Assembly (NCBI RefSeq): GCF_900104685.1
Contig: NZ_LT629755.1
Location: 992,001-1,056,000 of the forward strand
DNA length: 64,000 nt
Reading direction: 5' to 3'
Source: Agromyces flavus
GTDB taxonomy: Bacteria; Actinomycetota; Actinomycetes; Actinomycetales; Microbacteriaceae
Every line of letters begins with the position of its first letter. Positions within the stretch are counted from its first letter, which is position 1. Made by a program: the position numbers and the translations under genes. A model generated the notes under the pieces. That model made no database searches and was not told the DNA's origin. It saw only the letters and a program-made list of their open reading frames with translations. This document shows, piece by piece, positions 1 to 8,326 of this stretch.

Positions 1-2443
1 ACTCGCGCGTGCGGCGTGCGAGCTCGGGGTCGATCACCGGTGCCGGGAACAGTCGCCGCACGATGAGCGACGCCATCGTGAAGCTGCGCTCGGACCAGAC
101 GCGCTCGAGCATCGCGAGGTAGTCGTCGACCGTGCCGGCGAGCAGCGTGGGGTCGATCGTGCGCTGCCACCCGTCGGCGACGGCCCGGGCGACGTCGTTC
201 GACAGCGTGGTGTCGGTGGCCACGCGCCGCCACGCGGCATCCTTCAGCGCCTGATCGGGGCGCGCGGCGCTCGCGGTCGCCGCGAGCTGGCGGCCCTTCG
301 CAGTGTCGTCGGCGGCGAGTGCGGCCTCGATCTCCGCGTCGTCGGCCGCGCCGAGGGCGGCCCGGGCGATGGTGATCTCCCAGCGCAGGTCGAGGTCGAT
401 CACGAGCCCGTCCAGCCGCACCTCGCCAGACCGGAGCGCGTCGAGCACGTCGGCGTGGGCGGGCACGCACGCCAGCCGAGTGAACGCCTTGACGAACTGC
501 AGCTGCGCGTCCGAACCGGCCGGCGCGAGCTCGGCGAGAGCCCACACCGCGTCGGCGGCCTCCTCGGCCAGCACGGCGCGGTGGTCCTCGGCGACGTATC
601 GACCGACCGCGATCTCGAGCCGGGCGAGCGCGAGTGCGCGTGCGGCGGACTGCGTCTCGTGCCCGACGCTCGAGACGACGAGCCGCACGAAGTCCGAGGC
701 GGACAGCTCGGCGTCGCGGACGCCGTCCCACGCGGATCCGAGGATGACGGCGCGCGCCACGGGGTCGGCGATCTCGGCGAGCCGGTCGCGCGCCGTGCCG
801 AACGATGCGTCGTCGAGGCGGACCTTCGCGTAGGTGAGGTCGTCGTCGTTCACGAGCAGGAGGGCCGGCCGCGCGCGGCCGATCAGGCCCGGCACCTCGG
901 TCGTCGGGCCATCCACGTCGAGTTCGACGCGGTGCACGCGCTGCAGGCGGCCGTCCACGTCGTCGTACGCGCCGATCGCGACGCGGTGGGGCCGGAGCGT
1001 CGGGTGCGAGGCCGCGGCGGACTGCAGCACCTGTGCCGACGAGATCAGCCCCGCGGCATCCGTCTCGACCGCGAGGCGGAGGGTGTTCACCCCGGCCGTT
1101 TCGAGCCACTTGCCCGACCAGTCGCCCAGCTCGCGCCCGCTCGCGGCCTCGAGCTCGGCGAGCAGGTCGGCGAGCGTCGCATTGCCACCGGCGTGCTTCG
1201 CGAGGTAGGCGCCTACGCCGCGCTGGAACGCGTCGAGCCCCACCCATGCGACGAGCTGCTTGAGCACCGAGGCGCCCTTGTCGTACGTGATCGCGTCGAA
1301 GTTGACCTCGACGTCGCCGAGCCGCTCGATGTCGGCGACGATCGGGTGCGTGGAGGGCAGCTGGTCCTGCTCGGCCGCGTGCGTCTTCTCGTCGGTCGCG
1401 AACGTCGCCCACACGTCGGTGAACTCGGTGATGCGCGAGGTGGCCAGGGTCGACGCCCACGTGGCGAACGACTCGTTCAGCCACAGGTCGTTCCACCACT
1501 TCATGGTCACCGAGTTGCCGAACCACATGTGGCTGAGCTCGTGCAGCACGACGATCGCGCGCTGCTCGCGCCGCGCGTCGGACACGCGCGAACGGAACAG
1601 GTACGACTCGTTGAAGGTGACCGCGCCCACGTTCTCCATGGCGCCCCAGTTGTACTCGGGCACGAAGATCTGGTCGTACTTGCCGTACGGGTAGGGCACG
1701 TCGAACGCGGCCTCGTAGAACGCCAGCCCGTCGCGGACGAGCTCGAACATGACCTCGGGCTCGGCGTACTGCGCGAGCGAGCGGCGCGTGAACAGGCCGA
1801 GCGGGACCTCGCGGCCGTCGCGGCTCGTCGCCGACGCCCGCCACGAGGCGTACGGTCCCGCGATGATCGCGACGATGTAGCTCGAGATCACGGGGCCGGT
1901 CTCGAACGCCCACGTGGCGGTGCCGGATGTCTCGCCCGCGACGGCCTCGGGCGAGGGGGCGTTGCTCAGCACGCTCCAGTGCTCGGGTGCGGTGATGGTG
2001 AACCGCACCGTCGCCTTCAGGTCGGGCTGGTCGAACACCGCGTACACGCGATTCGCCTCGGCGACCGCGAACTCGGTGTACAGGTACACCTCGCCGTCGA
2101 CCGGGTCGACGAAGCGATGCAGGCCCTCGCCGGTGTTCGTGTACTCGCGCGTGGAGACCACGCGCAGCTCGTTCTCCGCAGCGAGTCCGTCGAGCCGGAT
2201 CCGGTGCCCGTCCGAGACGGATGCCGCGTCGAGGCGGACGCCGTTCAGGATCACCTCGTGCAGCTCGACCGTGGTGGACTCGATGAACGTGGATGCACCG
2301 GACGTCGCCCTGAACCGCGCCACGGTCTCGGAGCGGAACCGCCCGTCGTCGCCGGTGAGGTCGAGGACGACCTCGTACTCGGGCGCGCTCACGACGGCGG
2401 CCCGCTCCTCGGCTTCGAGTCGGGTGAGATCAGCAGCCGGCAT
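1..2443 (-). CDS. pepN: Aminopeptidase N (M1 family), copy 1, 3' end outside window
   Basis: Zinc metallopeptidase of the M1 family that removes N-terminal residues from peptides in the cytoplasm. The frame is open from the ATG at 2443 to the window edge (814 codons visible), so only about 30 C-terminal residues are missing. The zinc motif HELSH is at residues 301-305 and is followed by the conserved MWFG. The protein aligns along its length with the gene just upstream (2446-4998), including the start (LTR.EAEERA). The start lies 2 bp after that gene's stop, so the two are probably cotranscribed. It is a divergent paralogue, not a recent duplicate: many positions differ. Confidence 0.93.
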   Translation of the reverse strand, partial: MPAADLTRLEAEERAAVVSAPEYEVVLDLTGDDGRFRSETVARFRATSGASTFIESTTVELHEVILNGVRLDAASVSDGHRIRLDGLAAENELRVVSTREYTNTGEGLHRFVDPVDGEVYLYTEFAVAEANRVYAVFDQPDLKATVRFTITAPEHWSVLSNAPSPEAVAGETSGTATWAFETGPVISSYIVAIIAGPYASWRASATSRDGREVPLGLFTRRSLAQYAEPEVMFELVRDGLAFYEAAFDVPYPYGKYDQIFVPEYNWGAMENVGAVTFNESYLFRSRVSDARREQRAIVVLHELSHMWFGNSVTMKWWNDLWLNESFATWASTLATSRITEFTDVWATFATDEKTHAAEQDQLPSTHPIVADIERLGDVEVNFDAITYDKGASVLKQLVAWVGLDAFQRGVGAYLAKHAGGNATLADLLAELEAASGRELGDWSGKWLETAGVNTLRLAVETDAAGLISSAQVLQSAAASHPTLRPHRVAIGAYDDVDGRLQRVHRVELDVDGPTTEVPGLIGRARPALLLVNDDDLTYAKVRLDDASFGTARDRLAEIADPVARAVILGSAWDGVRDAELSASDFVRLVVSSVGHETQSAARALALARLEIAVGRYVAEDHRAVLAEEAADAVWALAELAPAGSDAQLQFVKAFTRLACVPAHADVLDALRSGEVRLDGLVIDLDLRWEITIARAALGAADDAEIEAALAADDTAKGRQLAATASAARPDQALKDAAWRRVATDTTLSNDVARAVADGWQRTIDPTLLAGTVDDYLAMLERVWSERSFTMASLIVRRLFPAPVIDPELARRTRE

Positions 2444-2445
2444 CC

Positions 2446-4998
2446 TCACGCCTCCTGCGCGTCGCGCTGCTGGGCGGCCACCGCGCGGTCGACGCCCGCG
2501 AGGCTCTCGACGACGAGGCGGCGCAGCGCCGGCGGCGCGTCGGGGTGGGCGTCGAGCCATCCGCGGCTCGCCTCGGCCAGCGCGGCGTTCGCGAGCGGCG
2601 ACGGGTAGAGGCCGTCGACGAGCTTCTCGGCGATCGCGTAGCTGCGCTGCTCCCAGACGCGCTCGAGCATGTCGAAATAGCGCTCGACGAACGCCTCGAG
2701 CAGCGCAGGGTCGGCGGCGCGGAGGAAGCCGGCCGCGGTGTCGCGCACGACCGAGTTCGACGCGGTGTCGACGTCGACGATCGACGCCCACGCGCGCTCC
2801 TTGGCCTCGACGGTCGGGATCGCGGCGCGGGCCTTCGCGGCCGCCTCGCGACCGGTCACGGTGTCGTCGGTCGCGAGGCGCGCGTCGATCTCGTCATCGC
2901 CTGCCCGGCCGGCCGCGGCCAGCGCGACGAGCAGCTCCCAGCCGAGGTCGGTGTCGACGGCGAGGCCGTCGAGCTCGAGCGAGCCCTCGTAGAGTGCCTG
3001 GAGGTCGTCGAGGTGCGATCCCCGCTCGGCGATCGCGGCGAACGACTTGACGAACTGGAACTGCGCGTCACTGCCCGGCTCGGCCTGCGACGAGAGCTCC
3101 CAGAACCCGTCGGCGAGCCGCCGCTGCGCGTCGGCGCGTCGTGCGGGATCGGTGTAGGCGCTCGCGGCGAGGATCGCGTTGGCCAGCACGATGCGGAGCG
3201 TCGTCGACTCGGTCTCGCTCGCGATGTTGCCGAGGACGAGCGCCAGGTAGTCGGTCGCCCGCGTCTCGGCGTCGCGCGTGGCGTCCCACACCGAGCCCCA
3301 CACCAGCGCGCGCGCCAGCGAGTCGTCGATCTCGGACAGGTTGGCGAGGGCGACGCCGTGCGATGCCGCGTCGAGTCGGATCTTGGCGTACGCGAGGTCG
3401 TCGTCGTTGAGCAGCACCAGGTCGGGGCGCGCGAGGCCCACGACTTCGGCGACCTCGGTGCGCTCGCCGTCGACGTCGAGCTCGACGCGGTGATCCCGCA
3501 CGAGCTTGCCGTCCTTCAGGTTGTAGAACCCGATCGCGAGGCGGTGCGGGCGGATGGTGGGGTGCTCGGCGATCGCGGACTGGAGGACTGCGAACGAGGT
3601 GATGCGCGCGTCGTCGTCGGTCTCGAACTCGGGACGCAGCGTGTTGACGCCCGCGGTCTCGAGCCACTGCCCGGACCACCCGGAGAGATCGCGGCCGCTC
3701 GCGACCTCGAGCTCGGCGAGCAGGTCGGCGAGCGTCGTGTTGCCCCAGGCGTGCTTGCGGAAGTACGCGGAGACCCCGGCGAAGAAGGCGTCGACGCCCA
3801 CCCAGGCCGCAAGCTGCTTGAGCACCGAACCGCCCTTGGCGTACGTGATGCCGTCGAAGTTGACGAGCACGTCCTCGAGGTCGCGGATCTCGGCGACGAT
3901 CGGGTGCGTCGAGGGCAGCTGGTCCTGGCGGTACGCCCAGCTCTTCTCCATCGCGTTGAACGTGGTCCACGCGCCGTGCCACTCGGTCGCCTCGGCCGTC
4001 GCGATCGTCGAGGCCCACTCGGCGAACGACTCGTTCAGCCACAGGTCGTTCCACCACTTCATGGTCACGAGGTCGCCGAACCACATGTGCGCGAGCTCAT
4101 GCAGGATCGTGACGACGCGGCGCTCCTTCACGGCGTCGGTCACCTTGGAGCGGAACACGTAGAACTCGGTGAAGGTGACCGCACCCGCGTTCTCCATCGC
4201 ACCCGCGTTGTACTCGGGCACGAACAGCTGGTCGTACTTCGCGAACGGGTACGGCACTCCGAACTTGGCCTCGAAGTACTCGAAGCCCTGCTTGGTCTTC
4301 TCGAAGATGTAGTCGGCGTCGAGGTACTCCGAGAGGCTCTTGCGCGCGAAGACGCCGAGCGGGACGACCCGGCCGTCGGCGCTGGTCAGCTCGTCGCGCA
4401 CGACGTCGTAGGGTCCTGCGATGAGCGCGGTGATGTAGCTCGAGATGCGCGGGGTCGGCTCGAACGCCCAGGTCGTGGCGCCCTCGTGGGCGGCGACCGG
4501 CTCGGGCGTCGGCGAGTTCGACACGACCTGCCAGTGCGCCGGCGCGGTGACCGTGAAACGGAATGCCGCCTTGAGGTCGGGCTGCTCGAACACCGCGTAC
4601 ATGCGGCGCGAGTCGGGCACCTCGAACTGCGTGTAGAGGTACACCTCGTCGTCGACCGGGTCGACGAAGCGGTGCAGGCCCTCGCCCGTGTGCATGTAGC
4701 GGCCATCGGCGACGACGGTCAGCTCGTTCTCGACCTTCAGGTCGGCAAGCTGGATGCGCACGCCGTCGCTCACCTCGGCCGGGTCGAGCTCGACGCCGTT
4801 GAGGGTGACCGAGTGCACGGCGGCCGTGATCGCGTCGATGAACGTCGACGCCCCCTCGCGAGCGGCGAACCGCACGGTCGTCTCGGAGCGGAACACCTCC
4901 GGGCCGGTCGTGACGTCGAGCCTGACGTCGTAGTCGTGCACCGTCACGAGCGCGGCGCGCTCCTCGGCTTCGATGCGGGTGAGGTTCTCTCCAGGCAC
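2446..4998 (-). CDS. pepN: Aminopeptidase N (M1 family), copy 2
   Basis: Full-length M1 aminopeptidase (850 residues, usual for actinobacterial PepN). The substrate-recognition motif GAMEN and the zinc motif HELAH (residues 300-304, then MWFGD) are present, with the second zinc glutamate in WLNESFAEW. I chose the GTG at 4998 because it has GGAGA a few bases upstream and gives the family-typical start (M/V)PGENLTR, collinear with the paralogue downstream. An ATG four codons earlier (5010) is the alternative. A TAGGCT hexamer on the minus strand at 5063-5068 is a possible -10 element. It is divergent from the DUF2332 gene. Confidence 0.95.
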   Translation of the reverse strand: MPGENLTRIEAEERAALVTVHDYDVRLDVTTGPEVFRSETTVRFAAREGASTFIDAITAAVHSVTLNGVELDPAEVSDGVRIQLADLKVENELTVVADGRYMHTGEGLHRFVDPVDDEVYLYTQFEVPDSRRMYAVFEQPDLKAAFRFTVTAPAHWQVVSNSPTPEPVAAHEGATTWAFEPTPRISSYITALIAGPYDVVRDELTSADGRVVPLGVFARKSLSEYLDADYIFEKTKQGFEYFEAKFGVPYPFAKYDQLFVPEYNAGAMENAGAVTFTEFYVFRSKVTDAVKERRVVTILHELAHMWFGDLVTMKWWNDLWLNESFAEWASTIATAEATEWHGAWTTFNAMEKSWAYRQDQLPSTHPIVAEIRDLEDVLVNFDGITYAKGGSVLKQLAAWVGVDAFFAGVSAYFRKHAWGNTTLADLLAELEVASGRDLSGWSGQWLETAGVNTLRPEFETDDDARITSFAVLQSAIAEHPTIRPHRLAIGFYNLKDGKLVRDHRVELDVDGERTEVAEVVGLARPDLVLLNDDDLAYAKIRLDAASHGVALANLSEIDDSLARALVWGSVWDATRDAETRATDYLALVLGNIASETESTTLRIVLANAILAASAYTDPARRADAQRRLADGFWELSSQAEPGSDAQFQFVKSFAAIAERGSHLDDLQALYEGSLELDGLAVDTDLGWELLVALAAAGRAGDDEIDARLATDDTVTGREAAAKARAAIPTVEAKERAWASIVDVDTASNSVVRDTAAGFLRAADPALLEAFVERYFDMLERVWEQRSYAIAEKLVDGLYPSPLANAALAEASRGWLDAHPDAPPALRRLVVESLAGVDRAVAAQQRDAQEA

Positions 4999-5107
4999 GC
5001 GGGTCTCCATCTGCGTCGAACGGATGCGTCGGCCCGGCGTTCGTGGCGCGGGCAACCCGATCAGCCTAGCCCCGCGTGCGACGTGCACCCCAGCCCTGAC
5101 GCGGTCG

Positions 5108-5113
5108 TAGCGT
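5108..5113 (+). promoter_or_regulatory. -10 element for leaderless DUF2332 transcript
   Basis: TAGCGT, six bases before the ATG at 5120. There is no ribosome binding site between them, so transcription probably starts at the A of the start codon. The geometry is identical to seven other genes in the window. Confidence 0.55.
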
Positions 5114-5119
5114 GGCGGT

Positions 5120-6106
5120 ATGCGCGAGAGCACGGATGCCGCGGAGTCGACCGCGGAACGGTACCGGGTGTTCGCCGAGGTCGAGGCGCGGGGTACGTCG
5201 CCCGTCTACGCGGACTGGGCCTTGGGCGTCGCCGGCGATCCCGCAACGATCGATCTCATCGACGAGCTCCCCGCAGCGAAGCGACAGCCGAACCTCGTCT
5301 TCACGGCGGCGAGATTCCACGGGGCGCCGTCCGGGCCGTACCCGCCGTTCCGCGACTGGCTGCGAGCCCATTGGTCCGACGTGCGGGCCACGGCCTCGAC
5401 GCATGCCACGCAGACGAACGAGGCGGCTCGATGCGCGCTCCACATCCCGGTGCTCGCCGCGATCGACGGTCCGCTCGCGCTCCTCGAGGTCGGGACGTCC
5501 GCGGGACTCTGCCTCTTCCCCGATCGGTACAGCTACCGTTACCCGGGCCATCCGCTGCTCCACCCCGTCGACGGACCCAGTCCGGTCGTCATCGACTGCG
5601 CCACGACCGGGCCCGTTCCCGTGCCCGATCACCTCCCCGAGGTCGTCTGGCGTGGCGGCATCGACCTCAACCCGCTCGGCGTCCGCGATCCCGACGACCT
5701 CGCGTGGCTCGACGCGCTCATCTGGCCCGAGCACGACGACCGACGCGCGCGCCTGCGGGCCGCTGCCGCGATCGTGGCGGCCGACCCCCCGCGCATCGTG
5801 GCCGGCGACCTCGATGCGGAGCTCGACGCGCTCGTCGCCGAGGCGCCGGCCGATGCGACCCTCGTTGTATTCCACACCGCCGTGCTCGCCTACGTCGACG
5901 CTCCCGGTCGAGCGCATTTCGCCGAGCACGTGCGCCGACTCCCGGGACACTGGCTCTCGGTGGAGGGGCGAACCGTGATGCCCGGCATCCGCGTGCGCGA
6001 GGACGTGCCGAACGAGAGCTCCGATGTCGTCGTGGCACTCGACGGCGTGCAGCTCGCGTGGGCGCAGCCCCACGGCCGTGCCGTCCGATGGGTGCCGGAT
6101 CCCTAG
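5120..6106 (+). CDS. DUF2332 domain-containing protein
   Basis: A 328-residue protein recognised by its DUF2332 pattern: an N-terminal helical part with PNLVFTAARF, a central LLEVGTSAGLCL segment resembling a nucleotide or SAM-type glycine-rich loop, and a C-terminal half with VVFHTAVLAYV. The glycine-rich segment suggests a Rossmann-like fold, but the family's function is not established. There is no signal peptide or membrane segment, so it is probably cytosolic. The start codon lacks a ribosome binding site and is preceded by a -10 hexamer at leaderless spacing. The stop codon overlaps the promoter of rpiB. Confidence 0.85.
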   Translation: MRESTDAAESTAERYRVFAEVEARGTSPVYADWALGVAGDPATIDLIDELPAAKRQPNLVFTAARFHGAPSGPYPPFRDWLRAHWSDVRATASTHATQTNEAARCALHIPVLAAIDGPLALLEVGTSAGLCLFPDRYSYRYPGHPLLHPVDGPSPVVIDCATTGPVPVPDHLPEVVWRGGIDLNPLGVRDPDDLAWLDALIWPEHDDRRARLRAAAAIVAADPPRIVAGDLDAELDALVAEAPADATLVVFHTAVLAYVDAPGRAHFAEHVRRLPGHWLSVEGRTVMPGIRVREDVPNESSDVVVALDGVQLAWAQPHGRAVRWVPDP

Positions 6107-6109
6107 ACT
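6104..6109 (+). promoter_or_regulatory. -10 element for leaderless rpiB transcript, overlapping a stop codon
   Basis: TAGACT, six bases before the rpiB ATG at 6116. Its first three bases are the TAG stop codon of the DUF2332 gene, so the same bases end one gene and start transcription of the next. No clear -35 hexamer is visible. Confidence 0.6.
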
Positions 6110-6115
6110 TGCCCC

Positions 6116-6658
6116 ATGCGCATCCACATCGCGACCGACCACGCCGGCCTCGAGTTCAGCCGCACGCTGCAGGCGCACCTGACCAACGGCGGGCACGAGG
6201 TCGTCGACCACGGTCCCACCGAGTACGACGCGCTCGACGACTACCCCGCCTTCTGCATCAACGCCGCGCTCGCCGTGGCACGCGATCAGGCCGCGGGCGT
6301 GCGCGCGCTCGGTGTCGTGTTCGGCGGGTCGGGCAACGGCGAGCAGATCGCCGCGAACAAGGTGCGCGGCATCCGCGCGGCGCTCGTCTGGAGCATGGAC
6401 ACCGCGATCCTCGCGCGCCAGCACAACGATGCGAACGTGATCTCGATCGGCGCACGCCAGCACACCGTCGAAGAGGCGATCCGCTACATCGACGCCTTCA
6501 TCGCCGAGCCGTTCTCGGGCGACGAGCGCCACATGCGCCGTATCGGGCAGCTCGCCGAGTACGAGACCACGGGCGACATCGCGGGCAAGGGCGTCGATGC
6601 TTCGACGGGCTCAGCACGGCGTGTCGAGGCGTCGGCCGAGGCGCCGGCGGGGGAGTAG
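6116..6658 (+). CDS. rpiB: Ribose-5-phosphate isomerase B family sugar isomerase
   Basis: Interconverts ribose 5-phosphate and ribulose 5-phosphate in the pentose phosphate pathway (RpiB/LacAB fold). Family marks are the N-terminal IATDHAG, GVVFGGSGNGEQIAANK around the active site, and NVISIGARQ. The conserved body ends near residue 155. The last ~20 residues (after IAGKG) form a low-complexity tail whose DNA contains a repeat-like sequence at 6596-6617. The active-site position that is Cys in many RpiB proteins appears as the Ser of GGSGNG, as in other actinobacterial members. It is probably leaderless. The downstream glycosylase start lies 5 bp after the stop. Confidence 0.92.
   Translation: MRIHIATDHAGLEFSRTLQAHLTNGGHEVVDHGPTEYDALDDYPAFCINAALAVARDQAAGVRALGVVFGGSGNGEQIAANKVRGIRAALVWSMDTAILARQHNDANVISIGARQHTVEEAIRYIDAFIAEPFSGDERHMRRIGQLAEYETTGDIAGKGVDASTGSARRVEASAEAPAGE
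6596..6617 (+). repeat. Repeat-like segment in the rpiB tail
   Basis: The stretch TTCGACGGGCTCAGCAC (6601-6617, preceded by GATGC) resembles the dispersed TTCGACAAGCTCAG-type repeat seen in many high-GC bacterial genomes. It encodes the non-conserved C-terminal tail of RpiB. I found only this copy by eye, so its repeat status is an inference from memory of related genomes. Confidence 0.35.
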
Positions 6659-6663
6659 CGCCG

Positions 6664-7674
6664 GTGCCCGAGGGCCATTCCGTCCACCGCATCACCCGCC
6701 AGTTCGAGCGCAACTTCGTGGGCCATCTCGTTCGCGCTTCGAGCCCCCAGGGCCGGTTCGCCGAGGGCGCGGCCGACCTCGACGGGCGGCGGATGACGGA
6801 TGCCCGCGCCGTGGGCAAGCAGATGTTCCTCGGCTTCGAGGGCGACCGCTGGCTGCGGGTGCACCTCGGCATGTACGGCGCGTGGGACTTCGCCGGCGAC
6901 ATCCTGATGGATGCCACCATCGCGTCGTCCAACGGGCGCATGGGGCAGACCAACCAGAAGGGAACGTTCCTCGACGGGCCGAACCCCGACGCCGTCGTGC
7001 TCGACACGGCCGGCGAGAACTCGATCACGTCGATCGGCGCCCCCCGTCGCACGCGCCTGCGCATGTCCGAGTCCGAGCGCGAGGGCGAGGGCGACGCGCT
7101 CGAGGCGTTCCCGCCCGAACCGGTCGGGCAGGTGCGCGTCCGGCTCCTCACCGAGTCGGTCGTCGCCGACCTCCGCGGGCCGACGGCGTGCGAAGTGCTC
7201 GATCCACCGCAGGTCGAGCAGGTGGTCGCGCGGCTCGGCCCCGACCCGCTCCTCTATGACGGGCCCGAAGCCGAGGATCGGTTCACGAGCGTCGTGCGGC
7301 GCAAGCCGACGCCGATCGGCCTCCTCCTCATGGACCAGAACGTCGTCTCGGGCATCGGCAACGTCTACCGTGCCGAGCTCCTGTTCCGGGCGCGCCAGAA
7401 CCCGCACACGCCGGGCCGCCAGGTGCCCGAGGAGCACGTGCGGCACCTCTGGCGCGACTGGGCGAAGCTGCTGCGCATCGGGGTCGAGACCGGCCAGATG
7501 ATGACCATGGACGACCTCGACGACGAGGCGTGGCGGGCCGCGATGGCCAACCGCGCCGACCGGCACTGGGTGTACAAGCGCGAGGGGCTGCCGTGCCGGG
7601 TGTGCGGCACCAACATCGCCATGGAGGAGATCGGCGGGCGCAAGCTGTACTGGTGCCCGTACTGCCAGGCCTAG
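6664..7674 (+). CDS. Fpg/Nei family DNA glycosylase (Nei2-like)
   Basis: Bifunctional base-excision repair enzyme of the formamidopyrimidine glycosylase/endonuclease VIII family. The N-terminus (M)PEGHSVHRI carries the catalytic Pro2-Glu3. The helix-two-turn-helix region contains the family signature MDQNVVSGIGNVYRAELLF. A C-terminal zinc finger (CRVCG...CPYCQ) is intact. Length is 336 residues. The start is GTG at 6664, supported by GGGGAG at the rpiB stop codon and by the required PEG N-terminus. It is tightly spaced with rpiB and the PaiB-like gene, so an operon is likely. The exact substrate (8-oxoguanine or oxidised pyrimidines) cannot be told from sequence alone. Confidence 0.93.
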   Translation: MPEGHSVHRITRQFERNFVGHLVRASSPQGRFAEGAADLDGRRMTDARAVGKQMFLGFEGDRWLRVHLGMYGAWDFAGDILMDATIASSNGRMGQTNQKGTFLDGPNPDAVVLDTAGENSITSIGAPRRTRLRMSESEREGEGDALEAFPPEPVGQVRVRLLTESVVADLRGPTACEVLDPPQVEQVVARLGPDPLLYDGPEAEDRFTSVVRRKPTPIGLLLMDQNVVSGIGNVYRAELLFRARQNPHTPGRQVPEEHVRHLWRDWAKLLRIGVETGQMMTMDDLDDEAWRAAMANRADRHWVYKREGLPCRVCGTNIAMEEIGGRKLYWCPYCQA

Positions 7675-7681
7675 GAGCGGA

Positions 7682-8326
7682 ATGAGACAGAACCCGAGCT
7701 TCACCCTCGCCAGCGAGGAGGGCGTCAAGCGGCTGGTCCGCGAGCATCCGTGGGCCACGATCGTGAGCATGACGGACGCCTCGGGGCTGGTCGCGTCGCA
7801 CTACCCCGTGCTGCTCGACGAGACCGCCGAGGGCATCGTGCTGCTCACGCACGTCGGCCGCCCCGACGAGCAGGTCCACGAGCTCGGCCGCCATGAGGTG
7901 CTCGTGATCGTGCAGGGCCCGCACGGCTACATCTCGCCCGGTTGGTACGACGCGAACCCGGCGGTGCCGACCTGGAACTTCGTGACCGCGCACCTGCACG
8001 GCACGCCCGAACTGCTCGACGCCGACGAGAACCTGCGCGTGCTCGAGGCCCTCGTCGACCACTTCGAACAGCGCCTGCCCGAGCCGCGCGGCATGCGATC
8101 GACGCCCGAGAACGCCGCGTACGCCGACCGCATCTCGGCGGGCACCGTGGGCCTGCGCATCCCCATCACGCGCTTCGTCGCAAAGAACAAGATGAGCCAG
8201 AACAAGCCGGCCGAGACCGTCGACCGCATCATCGCCGAGCTCGAGGGCGACGGCCCGTACGCGAGCCCCGCGCTGGCGGCCGAGATGCGTCGGACGCACG
8301 AGGCGTTCCGGGCGGCCCAGGCGTGA
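7682..8326 (+). CDS. PaiB-like FMN-binding protein
   Basis: A 214-residue protein of the PaiB family, a split-barrel flavin-binding fold named after a Bacillus negative regulator of sporulation and protease genes. Typical segments are SHYPVLLD, the core VQGPHGYISPGWY and a C-terminal NKMSQNKP. Whether this protein regulates transcription or acts as a flavin reductase or oxidase is unknown. The ribosome binding site AGGAG lies over the glycosylase stop codon (7672-7674), and its own stop overlaps the GTG of the amidohydrolase by 4 bp, so it sits in the middle of a coupled three-gene set. Confidence 0.9.
   Translation: MRQNPSFTLASEEGVKRLVREHPWATIVSMTDASGLVASHYPVLLDETAEGIVLLTHVGRPDEQVHELGRHEVLVIVQGPHGYISPGWYDANPAVPTWNFVTAHLHGTPELLDADENLRVLEALVDHFEQRLPEPRGMRSTPENAAYADRISAGTVGLRIPITRFVAKNKMSQNKPAETVDRIIAELEGDGPYASPALAAEMRRTHEAFRAAQA

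Noticed and set aside
455..2608. Long open frame on the plus strand opposite the aminopeptidase genes
   Set aside because: It is the antisense shadow of high-GC3 coding sequence; it has arginine- and valine-rich composition and no family resemblance, while the minus strand encodes intact M1 peptidases.
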